Below, one piece after another: positions 27,178 through 35,946 of a DNA stretch of 64,000 bases. Location: the NCBI RefSeq assembly GCF_014652415.1, contig NZ_BMYT01000007.1:69833-133832 (forward strand), in the 5' to 3' direction. Within the stretch, counting starts at the first letter, position 1. Every line of letters starts with the position of its first letter. The notes under the pieces are model-generated. The model saw nothing but the letters and a program-made list of their open reading frames with translations, was not told the DNA's origin and did not search any database. Source of the stretch: Affinundibacterium macrobrachii. Its GTDB lineage: Bacteria; Pseudomonadota; Gammaproteobacteria; Burkholderiales; Burkholderiaceae_D. Position numbers and translations under genes: made by a program.

Positions 27178-28071
27178 ATGTTGTCGATTAAGAATTTGAA
27201 TAAAACCTACGCCAATGGCGTGCATGCAACCAACAACGTCAATCTAGAAATCCCCAATGGCTTATTCGGTTTACTTGGACCGAATGGCGCAGGTAAGTCT
27301 TCCTTGATGCGCACCATTGCGACTTTGCAAGAACCTGATAGTGGCACGATTCATTTCAATGGTTTGGATGTATTGCAGAATAAAGAAGAACTACGGCGCC
27401 AACTAGGATACTTACCGCAAGACTTTGGGGTTTATCCAAAAGTTTCGGCAGAAGATTTGCTCAATCATTTTGCGGTCTTAAAAGGTATCACCAATAAAGC
27501 AGATCGTAAGCAATCGGTGGAAGCTTTATTGCGTCAAACTAATTTGTGGGAAGCTCGCAAACGTGGATTAGGAACATATTCAGGTGGGATGCGTCAACGT
27601 TTCGGTATTGCGCAAGCGCTATTGGGTTCGCCGAAGTTGGTGATAGTGGATGAACCAACAGCCGGTCTCGATCCCGATGAACGTAATCGATTTTTGAACT
27701 TGCTCTCCGAAATTGGTGAGCAAGTCGTTGTCATTCTATCGACGCATATCGTGGAAGACGTAACTGACTTATGCCCACGTATGGCGATGATCGCTAAAGG
27801 TCAAGTTTTGGTGCAAGGTGAACCGCAAGCAGCCATCGAGACTTTACAAAATAAAGTCTGGCGTTGCAGCGTCAGCAAGGAAGCGCTACCAAGTTATTTA
27901 GAAAAATTCACAGTACTGACGACGCGTCTAGTCGCTGGTAAGCCGCAAATCAATGTGTATTCAGAATCCCAACCCGATGAAGGCTTCCGTCAAGTGGAAG
28001 CGAATTTAGAGGACGTGTATTTCTTGCAGTTACGCAAATCACAAAATAGCGCCTCTGCGCTTGCTGTTTAA
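27178..28071 (+). CDS. ABC transporter ATP-binding protein
   Basis: 297 residues. Walker A GPNGAGKSS, Q-loop YLPQDFG, signature YSGGMRQR, Walker B LVIVDEPTAGLD, H-loop ILSTHIVED. The C-terminal ~70 residues form the extra domain seen in ABC-2 type ATPases. TAGGAG precedes the ATG. The fused permease/peptidase gene begins 10 bases after the stop with its Shine-Dalgarno in the overlap, so the two form one operon. Confidence 0.95.
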   Translation: MLSIKNLNKTYANGVHATNNVNLEIPNGLFGLLGPNGAGKSSLMRTIATLQEPDSGTIHFNGLDVLQNKEELRRQLGYLPQDFGVYPKVSAEDLLNHFAVLKGITNKADRKQSVEALLRQTNLWEARKRGLGTYSGGMRQRFGIAQALLGSPKLVIVDEPTAGLDPDERNRFLNLLSEIGEQVVVILSTHIVEDVTDLCPRMAMIAKGQVLVQGEPQAAIETLQNKVWRCSVSKEALPSYLEKFTVLTTRLVAGKPQINVYSESQPDEGFRQVEANLEDVYFLQLRKSQNSASALAV

Positions 28072-28081
28072 GGAGCCCGCT

Positions 28082-31000
28082 ATGTGGTTTGAATTCTTTA
28101 AATTTGATTTGCGCTTTCAACTCAAGCAACCTTTGCTATGGGTGATTGCATTGATTTTTGGCGCACTCGCTTTTGGTGCCGCTAGTAGTGATGCGATTAC
28201 AGTCGGCGGTGCTGTCGGTAACGTCAACCGTAATGCTGCAACTGTGATAGCGCAATTTTTGGGTGTCTTCAGTGTGTTGTCGATGTTTGTCGTCACGATC
28301 TTTATCGCTGGTGCGGTACTGCGTGATTCCGAAATCGGCATTTCCGACATGTTATTCGCGACACCTATGCGCAAACATGACTATTTGATCGGACGTTTTC
28401 TAGCTGGTTTAGTCGCATGTTTGCTAATTTTTCTGTTGATCATTTTGGGATTGTTGGCGGGTCCTTATATGCCATGGGTAGATAGTGCCAGAGTTGGAGT
28501 ATTTAGCTTTAAGCCTTTTGTTTGGGGCTTATTGGTTTTTGTCATTCCTAATCTTTTGTTTATCGGTGCTTTGCTGATGTTATTAGCGGCAACCACCCGC
28601 TCCATGATGATGGTGTATGTCGGTGTGATCGGTTTTTTCGTATTGTGGTTGCTAGCAGGATCTTTCACGCGCGATATTAGTAATGAGTGGAGCGCTGTCT
28701 TGTTAGATCCATTTGGTCTGCGTGCTTATGGGCGTATGGTGCGTTACTTCTCGACTGCCGAAGCAAATACGATTTTGCCTGCGCTCGATGGTTATTTGTT
28801 AGTGAATCGCTTGTTGTGGGCCTGCATTAGTTTGGCATTGCTATCGCTGACCTTGGTCTTATTTAAACCACAGCGTGCTGGAACCGGACGTCGTTGGTTC
28901 GGTAAAGCGAAAGCTGAATCGGCAGGCAGTATGGCGGCGCCACAGTTATCTAGAGTCAGTTTGCCAAAAGTCCAGCAAGATAGCAGTACCGCAGCAGCAT
29001 GGATGCAGTTCTGGAATATTCTCAAATTCGATGCGAAAGCTGTATTTAAGAGCGTGCCGTTTTTGGTCATGCTGCTGTTTGGCATTGTCAATTTTGTGGG
29101 TGGTGCAAGCCAATCCGGTGTGATGTTCGGTACCACCGTTTATCCAGTGACAACGAATATGTTGAACATCATGGCTGGCAGTTTCAATTTCATGCTGATC
29201 ATCATCGTTACTTTTTACGCCGGTGAGCTGATCTTTAAAGAGCGTCAAGTCAAGATTGCGGATGTGGTTGATGCGATGCCGGTGCCAAATTGGGTGCCCT
29301 TGCTGGCCAAGGCTGCTGCTTTAAGCGCGGTGATTTTATGTTTTCTGAGCGCGGGCGCATTGGCCGGAATCTTGATGCAAGTGATTAAAGGTGGTGCACC
29401 GATAGAATTCGCTTTGTATGTAAAAGGCGTTTTAATCGGTGCGAGTGGCTTTATTTTGCTGGGCTTGTTGGCGCTAGCATTACAGGTGCTAACCAACAAT
29501 AAGTTTATCGGCTATTTAGTCATGATACTGGTGTTGATTTCTCAAATTGTGTTTGGCTCTTTAGATCTAGATCACAATTTATATAATTTTGCTGGCACCT
29601 CCGCGACGCCTTATTCTGATATGAATGGTTATGGTCATTTCCTCACTGGATGGTCTTGGTTCACTCTGTACTGGAGTTTGTTCACGTTGGCTTTGCTGAT
29701 TATTGCGCAAGCGTTTTGGGTGCGTGGTTTATCGCAGGAGTGGCGGATTCGAGTGCGCTTGGCATTGGCGAAACTCAATAGTAAGGCTGGGCTAGCCTTG
29801 GCGATAAGCTTAAGCGCGTTTGCCATCACTGGTGGCTGGATTTTCTATAACACCAATGTGTTAAATCAGTACCAAACAAAGTCTGCAGCTTTGGATGAAA
29901 ACGCAGAGTACGAGAAAAAGTACAAACAATACAAAGGCTTCCCGCATCCCAAATTAACTGATGTGAAAGCCAATGTGGATATTTATCCTGAACAGCGCAA
30001 GCTTGTTATTAACGGGCATTATGTCTTACAAAATAAATCTAGCTTGCCACAAGATACTTTGCATATTCAGTTGAATACACGCGTTAAAACTGTTTGGAAA
30101 AATTTACCCGAGCACCAACTTGTTTTGGATGATAAAAAATTAGGATTCAGTATCATTAAACTCAAACAAGCGCTGGCTGCTGGTGATCGTTTAGCTTTGG
30201 ATTTTGTCGCCACCGTTGAGAATCCTGGCTTCACGAATAGTGGTGCTGCCAATACCGTCAATTTAAACGGTACTTTTTTCAATAATCGTGAATTCTTTCC
30301 ACAATTTGGTTACGCATCTGACATAGAAATGCGTGACCGCAATGAACGGAGAAAACGCGGCTTAGGCGAACCAGAACGCATGCCGAAATTAGAAGATGAA
30401 TCAGCGCGCGCTTATCACGCACTGGGTAGCGAGGCAGATTGGATTAATTTCGAAACCGTCATTTCCACGTCTTCTGATCAAATTGCGATGGCGCCAGGGT
30501 ATCTGCAAAAAACTTGGGAAGATCAAGGTCGTCGTTACTTCCAATATAAAATGGATAGACCGATGATGCCATTTTTTGCCTTTTTATCTGCGCGATGGGA
30601 AGTCAAAAAAGGTGATTGGAAAGGGATACCGATTGAAGTTTATTACGACAAAAAGCATGCCTACAATGTGGATCGTATGATTGAAAGTACGAAGAAGTCT
30701 TTGGATTACTTCACGGCAAATTTCACTCCTTATCAACATCAACAAGTACGTATTTTGGAGTTTCCACGTTACGCAAGTTTTGCGCAATCGTTTGCCAATA
30801 CCATTCCCTACTCAGAAGCAATTGGCTTCATCGCCGATCTGCGCGATAAGGATGATATTGATTATGTGTTCTACGTGACGGCACATGAAATGGCGCATCA
30901 ATGGTGGGGACATCAGGTGATAGGCGCAAACATGCAAGGCTCGACGGTCTTGATGGAATCACTGTCACAATACTTTGCTTTGATGGTGATGGAAAAAGAA

Positions 31001-31672
31001 TACGGGCGCGACAAAATGCGCCGTTTCTTGAAGTATGAACTGGATAATTATTTGCGTGGACGTGGTGGTGAATTGATTGAAGAACAGCCGCTGGCAAGGG
31101 TTGAGAATCAGCAGTACATTCATTACAACAAGGGTAGTTTGATTTTCTACCGTTTGCGTGATGAGATCGGTGAAGAAGCATTGAATCGCGCCTTGAAACG
31201 CTTTTTGCAAGATAAAGCTTATCAACAAGCACCCTACACCACGACCAAGGAATTATTGGCTTATATCCGCGAAGAAGCGCCACAAGATAAGCACGCTTTG
31301 ATCACCGATATGTTCGAAAAAATTGTGTTTTACGATAATCGTGTGACCGAAGCGAAAGCAGTTAAGCGTGCTGATGGTCAATGGGATGTATCGATGAAAT
31401 TACATCTGGCAAAAATTGAAGTCGATGGCAAAGGTAAAGAAACAGCTCGTGCCTATGATGAAGCGATTGAGATCGCAGTTTTCTCTCGTGCTACTGGCGC
31501 GAAAGAAAAAGACGAGAAAGTTCTCTTTATCGAAAAACGTATCGTTCCAGCCAATGCGTCCAATTTGACGATCACCGTGAAGGATAAACCGTTTGAAGTC
31601 GGTGTTGATCCGTATAACAAACTGATCGACAGAGTGTCTAAAGACAATCGTAAGGAAGTCAGTTTTGAGTGA
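28082..31672 (+). CDS. ABC-2 permease fused to an M1-family aminopeptidase domain
   Basis: 1196 residues from the ATG at 28082 (AAGGAG upstream; the ORF opens at TTG 28061). About twelve membrane helices in two ABC-2 permease halves fill residues 1-600. The C-terminal half lies on one side of the membrane and is M1-peptidase-like: zinc motif HEMAH (His935, Glu936, His939), followed by QWWGH, and Glu959 in LMESLSQYFAL as the third ligand, about 19 residues on. This architecture is a recognised fusion, but its substrate is not established. Together with the ATPase it may export or process peptides; the neighbouring LytS/LytTR pair suggests envelope-signal control. Confidence 0.92.
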   Translation: MWFEFFKFDLRFQLKQPLLWVIALIFGALAFGAASSDAITVGGAVGNVNRNAATVIAQFLGVFSVLSMFVVTIFIAGAVLRDSEIGISDMLFATPMRKHDYLIGRFLAGLVACLLIFLLIILGLLAGPYMPWVDSARVGVFSFKPFVWGLLVFVIPNLLFIGALLMLLAATTRSMMMVYVGVIGFFVLWLLAGSFTRDISNEWSAVLLDPFGLRAYGRMVRYFSTAEANTILPALDGYLLVNRLLWACISLALLSLTLVLFKPQRAGTGRRWFGKAKAESAGSMAAPQLSRVSLPKVQQDSSTAAAWMQFWNILKFDAKAVFKSVPFLVMLLFGIVNFVGGASQSGVMFGTTVYPVTTNMLNIMAGSFNFMLIIIVTFYAGELIFKERQVKIADVVDAMPVPNWVPLLAKAAALSAVILCFLSAGALAGILMQVIKGGAPIEFALYVKGVLIGASGFILLGLLALALQVLTNNKFIGYLVMILVLISQIVFGSLDLDHNLYNFAGTSATPYSDMNGYGHFLTGWSWFTLYWSLFTLALLIIAQAFWVRGLSQEWRIRVRLALAKLNSKAGLALAISLSAFAITGGWIFYNTNVLNQYQTKSAALDENAEYEKKYKQYKGFPHPKLTDVKANVDIYPEQRKLVINGHYVLQNKSSLPQDTLHIQLNTRVKTVWKNLPEHQLVLDDKKLGFSIIKLKQALAAGDRLALDFVATVENPGFTNSGAANTVNLNGTFFNNREFFPQFGYASDIEMRDRNERRKRGLGEPERMPKLEDESARAYHALGSEADWINFETVISTSSDQIAMAPGYLQKTWEDQGRRYFQYKMDRPMMPFFAFLSARWEVKKGDWKGIPIEVYYDKKHAYNVDRMIESTKKSLDYFTANFTPYQHQQVRILEFPRYASFAQSFANTIPYSEAIGFIADLRDKDDIDYVFYVTAHEMAHQWWGHQVIGANMQGSTVLMESLSQYFALMVMEKEYGRDKMRRFLKYELDNYLRGRGGELIEEQPLARVENQQYIHYNKGSLIFYRLRDEIGEEALNRALKRFLQDKAYQQAPYTTTKELLAYIREEAPQDKHALITDMFEKIVFYDNRVTEAKAVKRADGQWDVSMKLHLAKIEVDGKGKETARAYDEAIEIAVFSRATGAKEKDEKVLFIEKRIVPANASNLTITVKDKPFEVGVDPYNKLIDRVSKDNRKEVSFE

Positions 31673-31701
31673 TAAGGAAAGCCAAAAAATAAGCTAAAAA
31701 T

Positions 31702-31737
31702 AAGCCGCTAATTGATGTAGATTAGCGGCTTTTTTTA
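31702..31737 (+). terminator. Terminator after the ABC/M1 operon
   Basis: AAGCCGCTAAT (31702-31712), eight-base loop, ATTAGCGGCTT (31721-31731), then a T run. It may also serve the convergent GNAT gene. Confidence 0.9.
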
Positions 31738-31745
31738 TTCAACTT

Positions 31746-32237
31746 TTATTCAACTATGCTTTTATACATTACCAGTGCATCGACATAAGCAAGTTGTGGG
31801 TGCAAAAATGCGCGGGGTAGGCGACCGACTGTTGCAAAGCCCAATTTGCTCCAGAGTTCTACTGCGACCTGATTGCTGGCGATAACAAAATTAAATTGCA
31901 TGGCCTGATAACCTAGCTGTCGTGCGATTTCTTGTGAATGCTCACACATACGTTTTGCTAAGCCACGTCCACGCGCTTTTGGGCTCACCATGTAGCCACA
32001 ATTGCAGACATGTTGGCCGCCGCCAGTTTGATTGGATTTGATGTAGTAAGTCGCTAGAATTTCGCCATCTTCTTCCGCGACAAAGGTGAGTCTTGGTGAC
32101 TGCATCCACAATTGATAGGCTTGTTGCTGATCGGTATCTGGTGGATAAGTATAGGTGTCGCCAGCAGCGACTATACTATGGAAAATCGGCCAGATTTGTT
32201 CAAAGTCGGCATCCGTGGCAAGGCGTATTTGAAGCAT
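31746..32237 (-). CDS. GNAT-family N-acetyltransferase
   Basis: 163 residues. The acetyl-CoA site MVSPKARGRGLAKRMCEHSQEIARQLGY has the R/Q-x-x-G-x-G/A form, and the N-terminal IRLATDADFEQIWPIF fits GNAT. The later NQVAVELWSKLGFATVGRLPRAF is typical of small-molecule acetyltransferases acting on amines such as phosphinothricin-like or ribosomal targets. Substrate unknown. No clear ribosome binding site. Confidence 0.85.
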   Translation of the reverse strand: MLQIRLATDADFEQIWPIFHSIVAAGDTYTYPPDTDQQQAYQLWMQSPRLTFVAEEDGEILATYYIKSNQTGGGQHVCNCGYMVSPKARGRGLAKRMCEHSQEIARQLGYQAMQFNFVIASNQVAVELWSKLGFATVGRLPRAFLHPQLAYVDALVMYKSIVE

Positions 32238-32276
32238 AGCGTAGAGGCGTGATCGTGTGTGCTGGATTACTAGAAT

Positions 32277-32306
32277 CAGTGTGCGCAGGCGTCTAAGCGC
32301 ACACTG
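32277..32306 (-). terminator. Strong hairpin between ppiB and the GNAT gene
   Basis: CAGTGTGCGC (32277-32286) and GCGCACACTG (32297-32306), a perfect 10-bp stem with a 10-base loop. On the minus strand it follows the ppiB stop by 24 bases; the T tract is weak. Confidence 0.5.
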
Positions 32307-32330
32307 AAATTTTGCTTAATAAAGAAAAGC

Positions 32331-32843
32331 TTATGCGCGTGAATCTAAAACTTCATTCCACTTTGCGACTAATTCAGCTTGTTGTTCTAGTAATGCAGAT
32401 GCATCACCTTCGATCGTCAATTTTTCGATGACGTCACCTCGTACGATATTGTTAACCACTTTTTGATCTTCTGCGCTGACGACTACACCAAATACGGTGT
32501 GCTTACCGTTCAAATGTGGTGTTGGGCCATGGGTGATGAAGAATTGGCTACCATTGGTGCCAGGGCCAGCGTTCGCCATTGACAAAATACCTGCTTTGTC
32601 ATGACGTAATTCGCTGCTGCATTCATCTTTAAAACGATAGCCAGGGCCACCCATGCCAGTACCATCAGGGCAACCGCCTTGAATCATAAAGTCGTTGATC
32701 ACACGGTGAAAATTCAAACCGTCGTAATAGCCACGTTGTGCCAGATTGACAAAGCTAGCGCAGGTGATCGGTGTTTGATCGGCAAACAGATTTAAATTGA
32801 TGGTGCCTTTGCTAGTTTGCATGATGGCTTTGAGTTGCGTCAT
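32331..32843 (-). CDS. ppiB: Cyclophilin-type peptidyl-prolyl isomerase
   Basis: 170 residues, cytoplasmic (no signal peptide). Catalytic and cyclosporin-site blocks: [42 protein letters not shown] and LNGKHTVFG. It speeds proline isomerisation during folding. AGAGGAC precedes the ATG. Confidence 0.94.
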   Translation of the reverse strand: MTQLKAIMQTSKGTINLNLFADQTPITCASFVNLAQRGYYDGLNFHRVINDFMIQGGCPDGTGMGGPGYRFKDECSSELRHDKAGILSMANAGPGTNGSQFFITHGPTPHLNGKHTVFGVVVSAEDQKVVNNIVRGDVIEKLTIEGDASALLEQQAELVAKWNEVLDSRA

Positions 32844-33355
32844 AGTGTCCTCTTGTCAGTGAAATTAAATAAGCATTTGCTTGAGTTGATGATGCTTGAG
32901 CATCATTCTCAAGCAGACAGGGCAGCATTTTACCAGTACATACACGTTAATTTCTGCCGACAGCATGGAGATGAGAGTTTTGCTAATGCGCATCAATAGC
33001 AATACTTATTCATTTTTACATAGCTTCTCATCTTGGTCGGTCTGCATACCAGTTTGCAGCATCTTTGTTACAATCAAATTTGCATCGGATTTGCGGATAG
33101 TATTTTGATACGGTGCTGTGTCGCAAATCTACGGCTAACCAAGCCAAATCGGTGATTCAAGGATCTCACAAAGACAGCTTGAGTGATTGTTTCGCTCAAG
33201 CAGATTCCCCGCGCAGGTATATGCATCAATCTACTTGCTTCATTTTAAGAATTACCCCCTTCGTTCGAAGTATTTGCATTCATTGGCGTAATTCCTAAAT
33301 CGGTTCTTAAATGTGGTTTTGAAAATCTTTCTTACTTCTTTTTGCGAAGTTAGCT
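32844..33355. other. 512-base intergenic region with a long hairpin
   Basis: No convincing ORF. Near the left end GCTTGAG (32879-32885) pairs with CTCAAGC (32908-32914), enclosing ATGATGCT/AGCATCAT, a strong imperfect hairpin upstream of ppiB. A TACAAT at 33069-33074 has no good -35. A second, weaker CTTGAG/CTCAAG pair lies around 33178-33200. This gap must contain the divergent ppiB and DUF3422 promoters; a small RNA cannot be excluded. Confidence 0.5.
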
Positions 33356-34708
33356 ATGCACTCATTTGAATTGAATCACCATGCGCGAATTTCTTTGGCC
33401 GCAGAAATTCACTCGCGTCCTTTTCTACAATTAACTGCGCCAGAATTATTAACGCATTTGGCAGTTTATCCTGAGCCACATGCGCAGCAAAAATTATCAC
33501 CGCAAGCGCTGCAACATAACTTGCTGGCCGCCTTGTGCGCACATTTTGGCGTGAGTCCACCTACGCCAGAATCAAAATACTTTTACGTCGATTTTGGTCC
33601 TTGCCGTTTGAAATGGGAATGCCATACCGAATTCGCGACCTACACCTTTGCGCAGCATGCAGATCCCGACTTAAGTTTGGAGCGAGCCTTTGCGCAAATG
33701 CCGATTGCGCGTATTCCCGCAGCATGGCTACATCGTTTGCAAGGCAAATTGTTGGTTGCGGCACACTTAGTGTTGGACAATCGATCTCAAGCAGCGAGTG
33801 AGTTTGCACATGAGATTCAGCACTTGTTTAAAGGTCATGCCTTAGCGGGTAGCAGGGTGATGCAAGGCGGCGAGTTTTGGTCCGATTTTGTGGTGCATGC
33901 CGATGGTTTTAGTCGTTTTGTGATTCGTGATGTTGACATGCGTGCGCAGCAAGCGGGGCGATTAGCGCAACGCATTTTTGAGATCGAAACTTACCGCATG
34001 ATGGCATTGCTCGGTTTGCCAATTGCCCAAGCGACGACACCACAGCTCAATGCAATTGAGAGTGAGTTGGTTGATTTGGCGACGGCCATGGTGGCATCGG
34101 ATGACGCCTTAAGCGAACGTCAGTTGGATCGCGATACCGACGCTGAACGCTTGTTGTTAGAAAAAATCACGCATTTAGCTGCCCGCATAGAAAAATTATC
34201 GCTTGAAAATAATTATCGTTTTTCTGCCTCAAAAGCCTATTTTGGTTTGGTGCATGCACGCATAGAAGAATTACGCGAGCAACGTGTAGAAGGGCTACCC
34301 ATGGTGGCGGAGTTTATGGATAGACGCTTAACGCCCGCCATGAACACCTGCGATGCGGTCGCTAATCGGCAAGAAGCTCTGGCTAGGCGCATTGCTAACT
34401 CGAATGATTTATTACGTACCCGTGTCGGCATAGTGCAAGAAATGCAAAATAGAAAAATCTTGCAATCTTTAAATGCACGTGCTGCTCAGCAATTGCATTT
34501 GCAACAAGCTGTCGAAGGCTTATCGGTCGCCGCGATTTCTTACTATGTGATTGGCTTGTTTGCGTATGTCGCCAAAGCGGCAAAGGAGTTTACTTGGATT
34601 GCGCATACCGAAACTGCAGTAGGTGTCGCTGTACCATTGGTGATCGCCAGTGTGTGGATGGGATTACGCCATATGCATAGACGTTTGCGAGCGCATGAAA
34701 AAGAATGA
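33356..34708 (+). CDS. DUF3422 family membrane protein
   Basis: 450 residues. The N-terminal HHARISLAAEIHSRPFLQL and KWECHTEFATYTF are DUF3422 signatures; a central helical region with long coiled coil (about 250-400) leads to two C-terminal membrane helices and a short basic tail (LRHMHRRLRAHEKE). Function is unknown; topology suggests a cytoplasmic protein tethered by its C-terminus. The gene stands alone. Confidence 0.88.
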   Translation: MHSFELNHHARISLAAEIHSRPFLQLTAPELLTHLAVYPEPHAQQKLSPQALQHNLLAALCAHFGVSPPTPESKYFYVDFGPCRLKWECHTEFATYTFAQHADPDLSLERAFAQMPIARIPAAWLHRLQGKLLVAAHLVLDNRSQAASEFAHEIQHLFKGHALAGSRVMQGGEFWSDFVVHADGFSRFVIRDVDMRAQQAGRLAQRIFEIETYRMMALLGLPIAQATTPQLNAIESELVDLATAMVASDDALSERQLDRDTDAERLLLEKITHLAARIEKLSLENNYRFSASKAYFGLVHARIEELREQRVEGLPMVAEFMDRRLTPAMNTCDAVANRQEALARRIANSNDLLRTRVGIVQEMQNRKILQSLNARAAQQLHLQQAVEGLSVAAISYYVIGLFAYVAKAAKEFTWIAHTETAVGVAVPLVIASVWMGLRHMHRRLRAHEKE

Positions 34709-34896
34709 TTGGCGAAGGAATGGCTAGTCACTGCGGGATTTATGGCATATTCCTTCAATAGCACAGAGTATTTACAACACCGACTGGTGCTCAGGCATTG
34801 ATGCAACGCAAACCTTACTAGTGATGGCTTTACTGTGGATAAGCATCGGTCTAGAATCAATCGATCTATTCTCTTATTCTGAACAGGAGCGACCAC

Positions 34897-35832
34897 TTGT
34901 TAGCCGCCTATATCACGCATACGGACTGTCAAAAACATGAGATGGGTAGTAATCACCCTGAATGCCCAGAACGATTAGGCGCAGTCAATGATCAGCTCTT
35001 AATAAAGGGTTTGTTGGACTATATGGAACAGCTTGATGCGCCGCTGGCCACGCAAGAACAGTTAGCCAAAGCGCACAGTCCAAGTTACCTACAGGAGTTT
35101 GCCGAGATCGCGCAACAAGTGCCAGAAAATGCGCATGTACAGATTGATCCCGATACCAGTATTAATGAGTTTTCTTATCAAGCTGCATTACGTGCTGCTG
35201 GCGCGGCGGTGTTAGCTTCAAATTTAGTCGCCTCTGGTCAAGCACCCGTTGCCTTTTGCAATATTCGTCCACCGGGTCATCATGCGGAACGTAGTAATGC
35301 GGGTGGATTCTGTTTTTTTAATAATGTCGCGGTTGGTATTCGACATGCTATGTCTCATCATGGAATTGACCGAATCGCGCTGATTGATTTTGACGTCCAT
35401 CACGGTAATGGTAGTGAAGATATTTTATTTGATGATCCGCGTGTGTTGATGTGTTCGATCTTCGAGAAAAACCTCTATCCATTTTGTGGCGACGTACCAA
35501 TGGGATCGAATATGATCAACGTTGGTTTGCCGACCCGTTCTGGTGGTGAAGCATTTCGTCAGGCAGTCAATGAAGTTTGGATTCCCGCTTTAGAAAAATT
35601 TCAGCCTGAAATGATTTTTATATCGGCCGGATTTGACGGGCATCGCGAAGACGATATGGGTAATTTGGCCCTGGTAGAAGCAGATTATGAGTGGGTCACT
35701 AAACAAATCGTACAGATTGCGCAACGTTACTCTCACGGTCGCATCGTTTCGTGTTTGGAAGGTGGCTATGATTTATCTTCGCTTGGGCGCAGTGCCGCTG
35801 CACATGTACGCGTTTTGATTGGTGCAGATTAA
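34897..35832 (+). CDS. Class II histone deacetylase-like acetyl-lysine/acetylpolyamine deacetylase
   Basis: 311 residues. Zinc hydrolase: NHPECPERLGAV opening, active-site pair HH in RPPGHHAERSNAGGFCFFNN, ligands Asp and His in DFDVHHGNG, and Asp in SAGFDGHREDDMGN, then LEGGYDLSSL. The start is TTG at 34897, nine bases after AGGAG; no ATG precedes the HPE block in frame. The next gene encodes a Pat-type lysine acetyltransferase, so a role in reversing protein acetylation (compare AcuC) is inferred. Polyamine deacetylation is the alternative. Confidence 0.9.
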   Translation: MLAAYITHTDCQKHEMGSNHPECPERLGAVNDQLLIKGLLDYMEQLDAPLATQEQLAKAHSPSYLQEFAEIAQQVPENAHVQIDPDTSINEFSYQAALRAAGAAVLASNLVASGQAPVAFCNIRPPGHHAERSNAGGFCFFNNVAVGIRHAMSHHGIDRIALIDFDVHHGNGSEDILFDDPRVLMCSIFEKNLYPFCGDVPMGSNMINVGLPTRSGGEAFRQAVNEVWIPALEKFQPEMIFISAGFDGHREDDMGNLALVEADYEWVTKQIVQIAQRYSHGRIVSCLEGGYDLSSLGRSAAAHVRVLIGAD

Positions 35833-35946
35833 TACTGTGACCGACTATCGGATTCTGCGCTAAGGCGTCATGCAAAGACTTGTGGTGAATGTCTCCGATG
35901 ATAGATTGAAATTGAACCCAATGAATTTTCTAAGATTGAGAATGCG

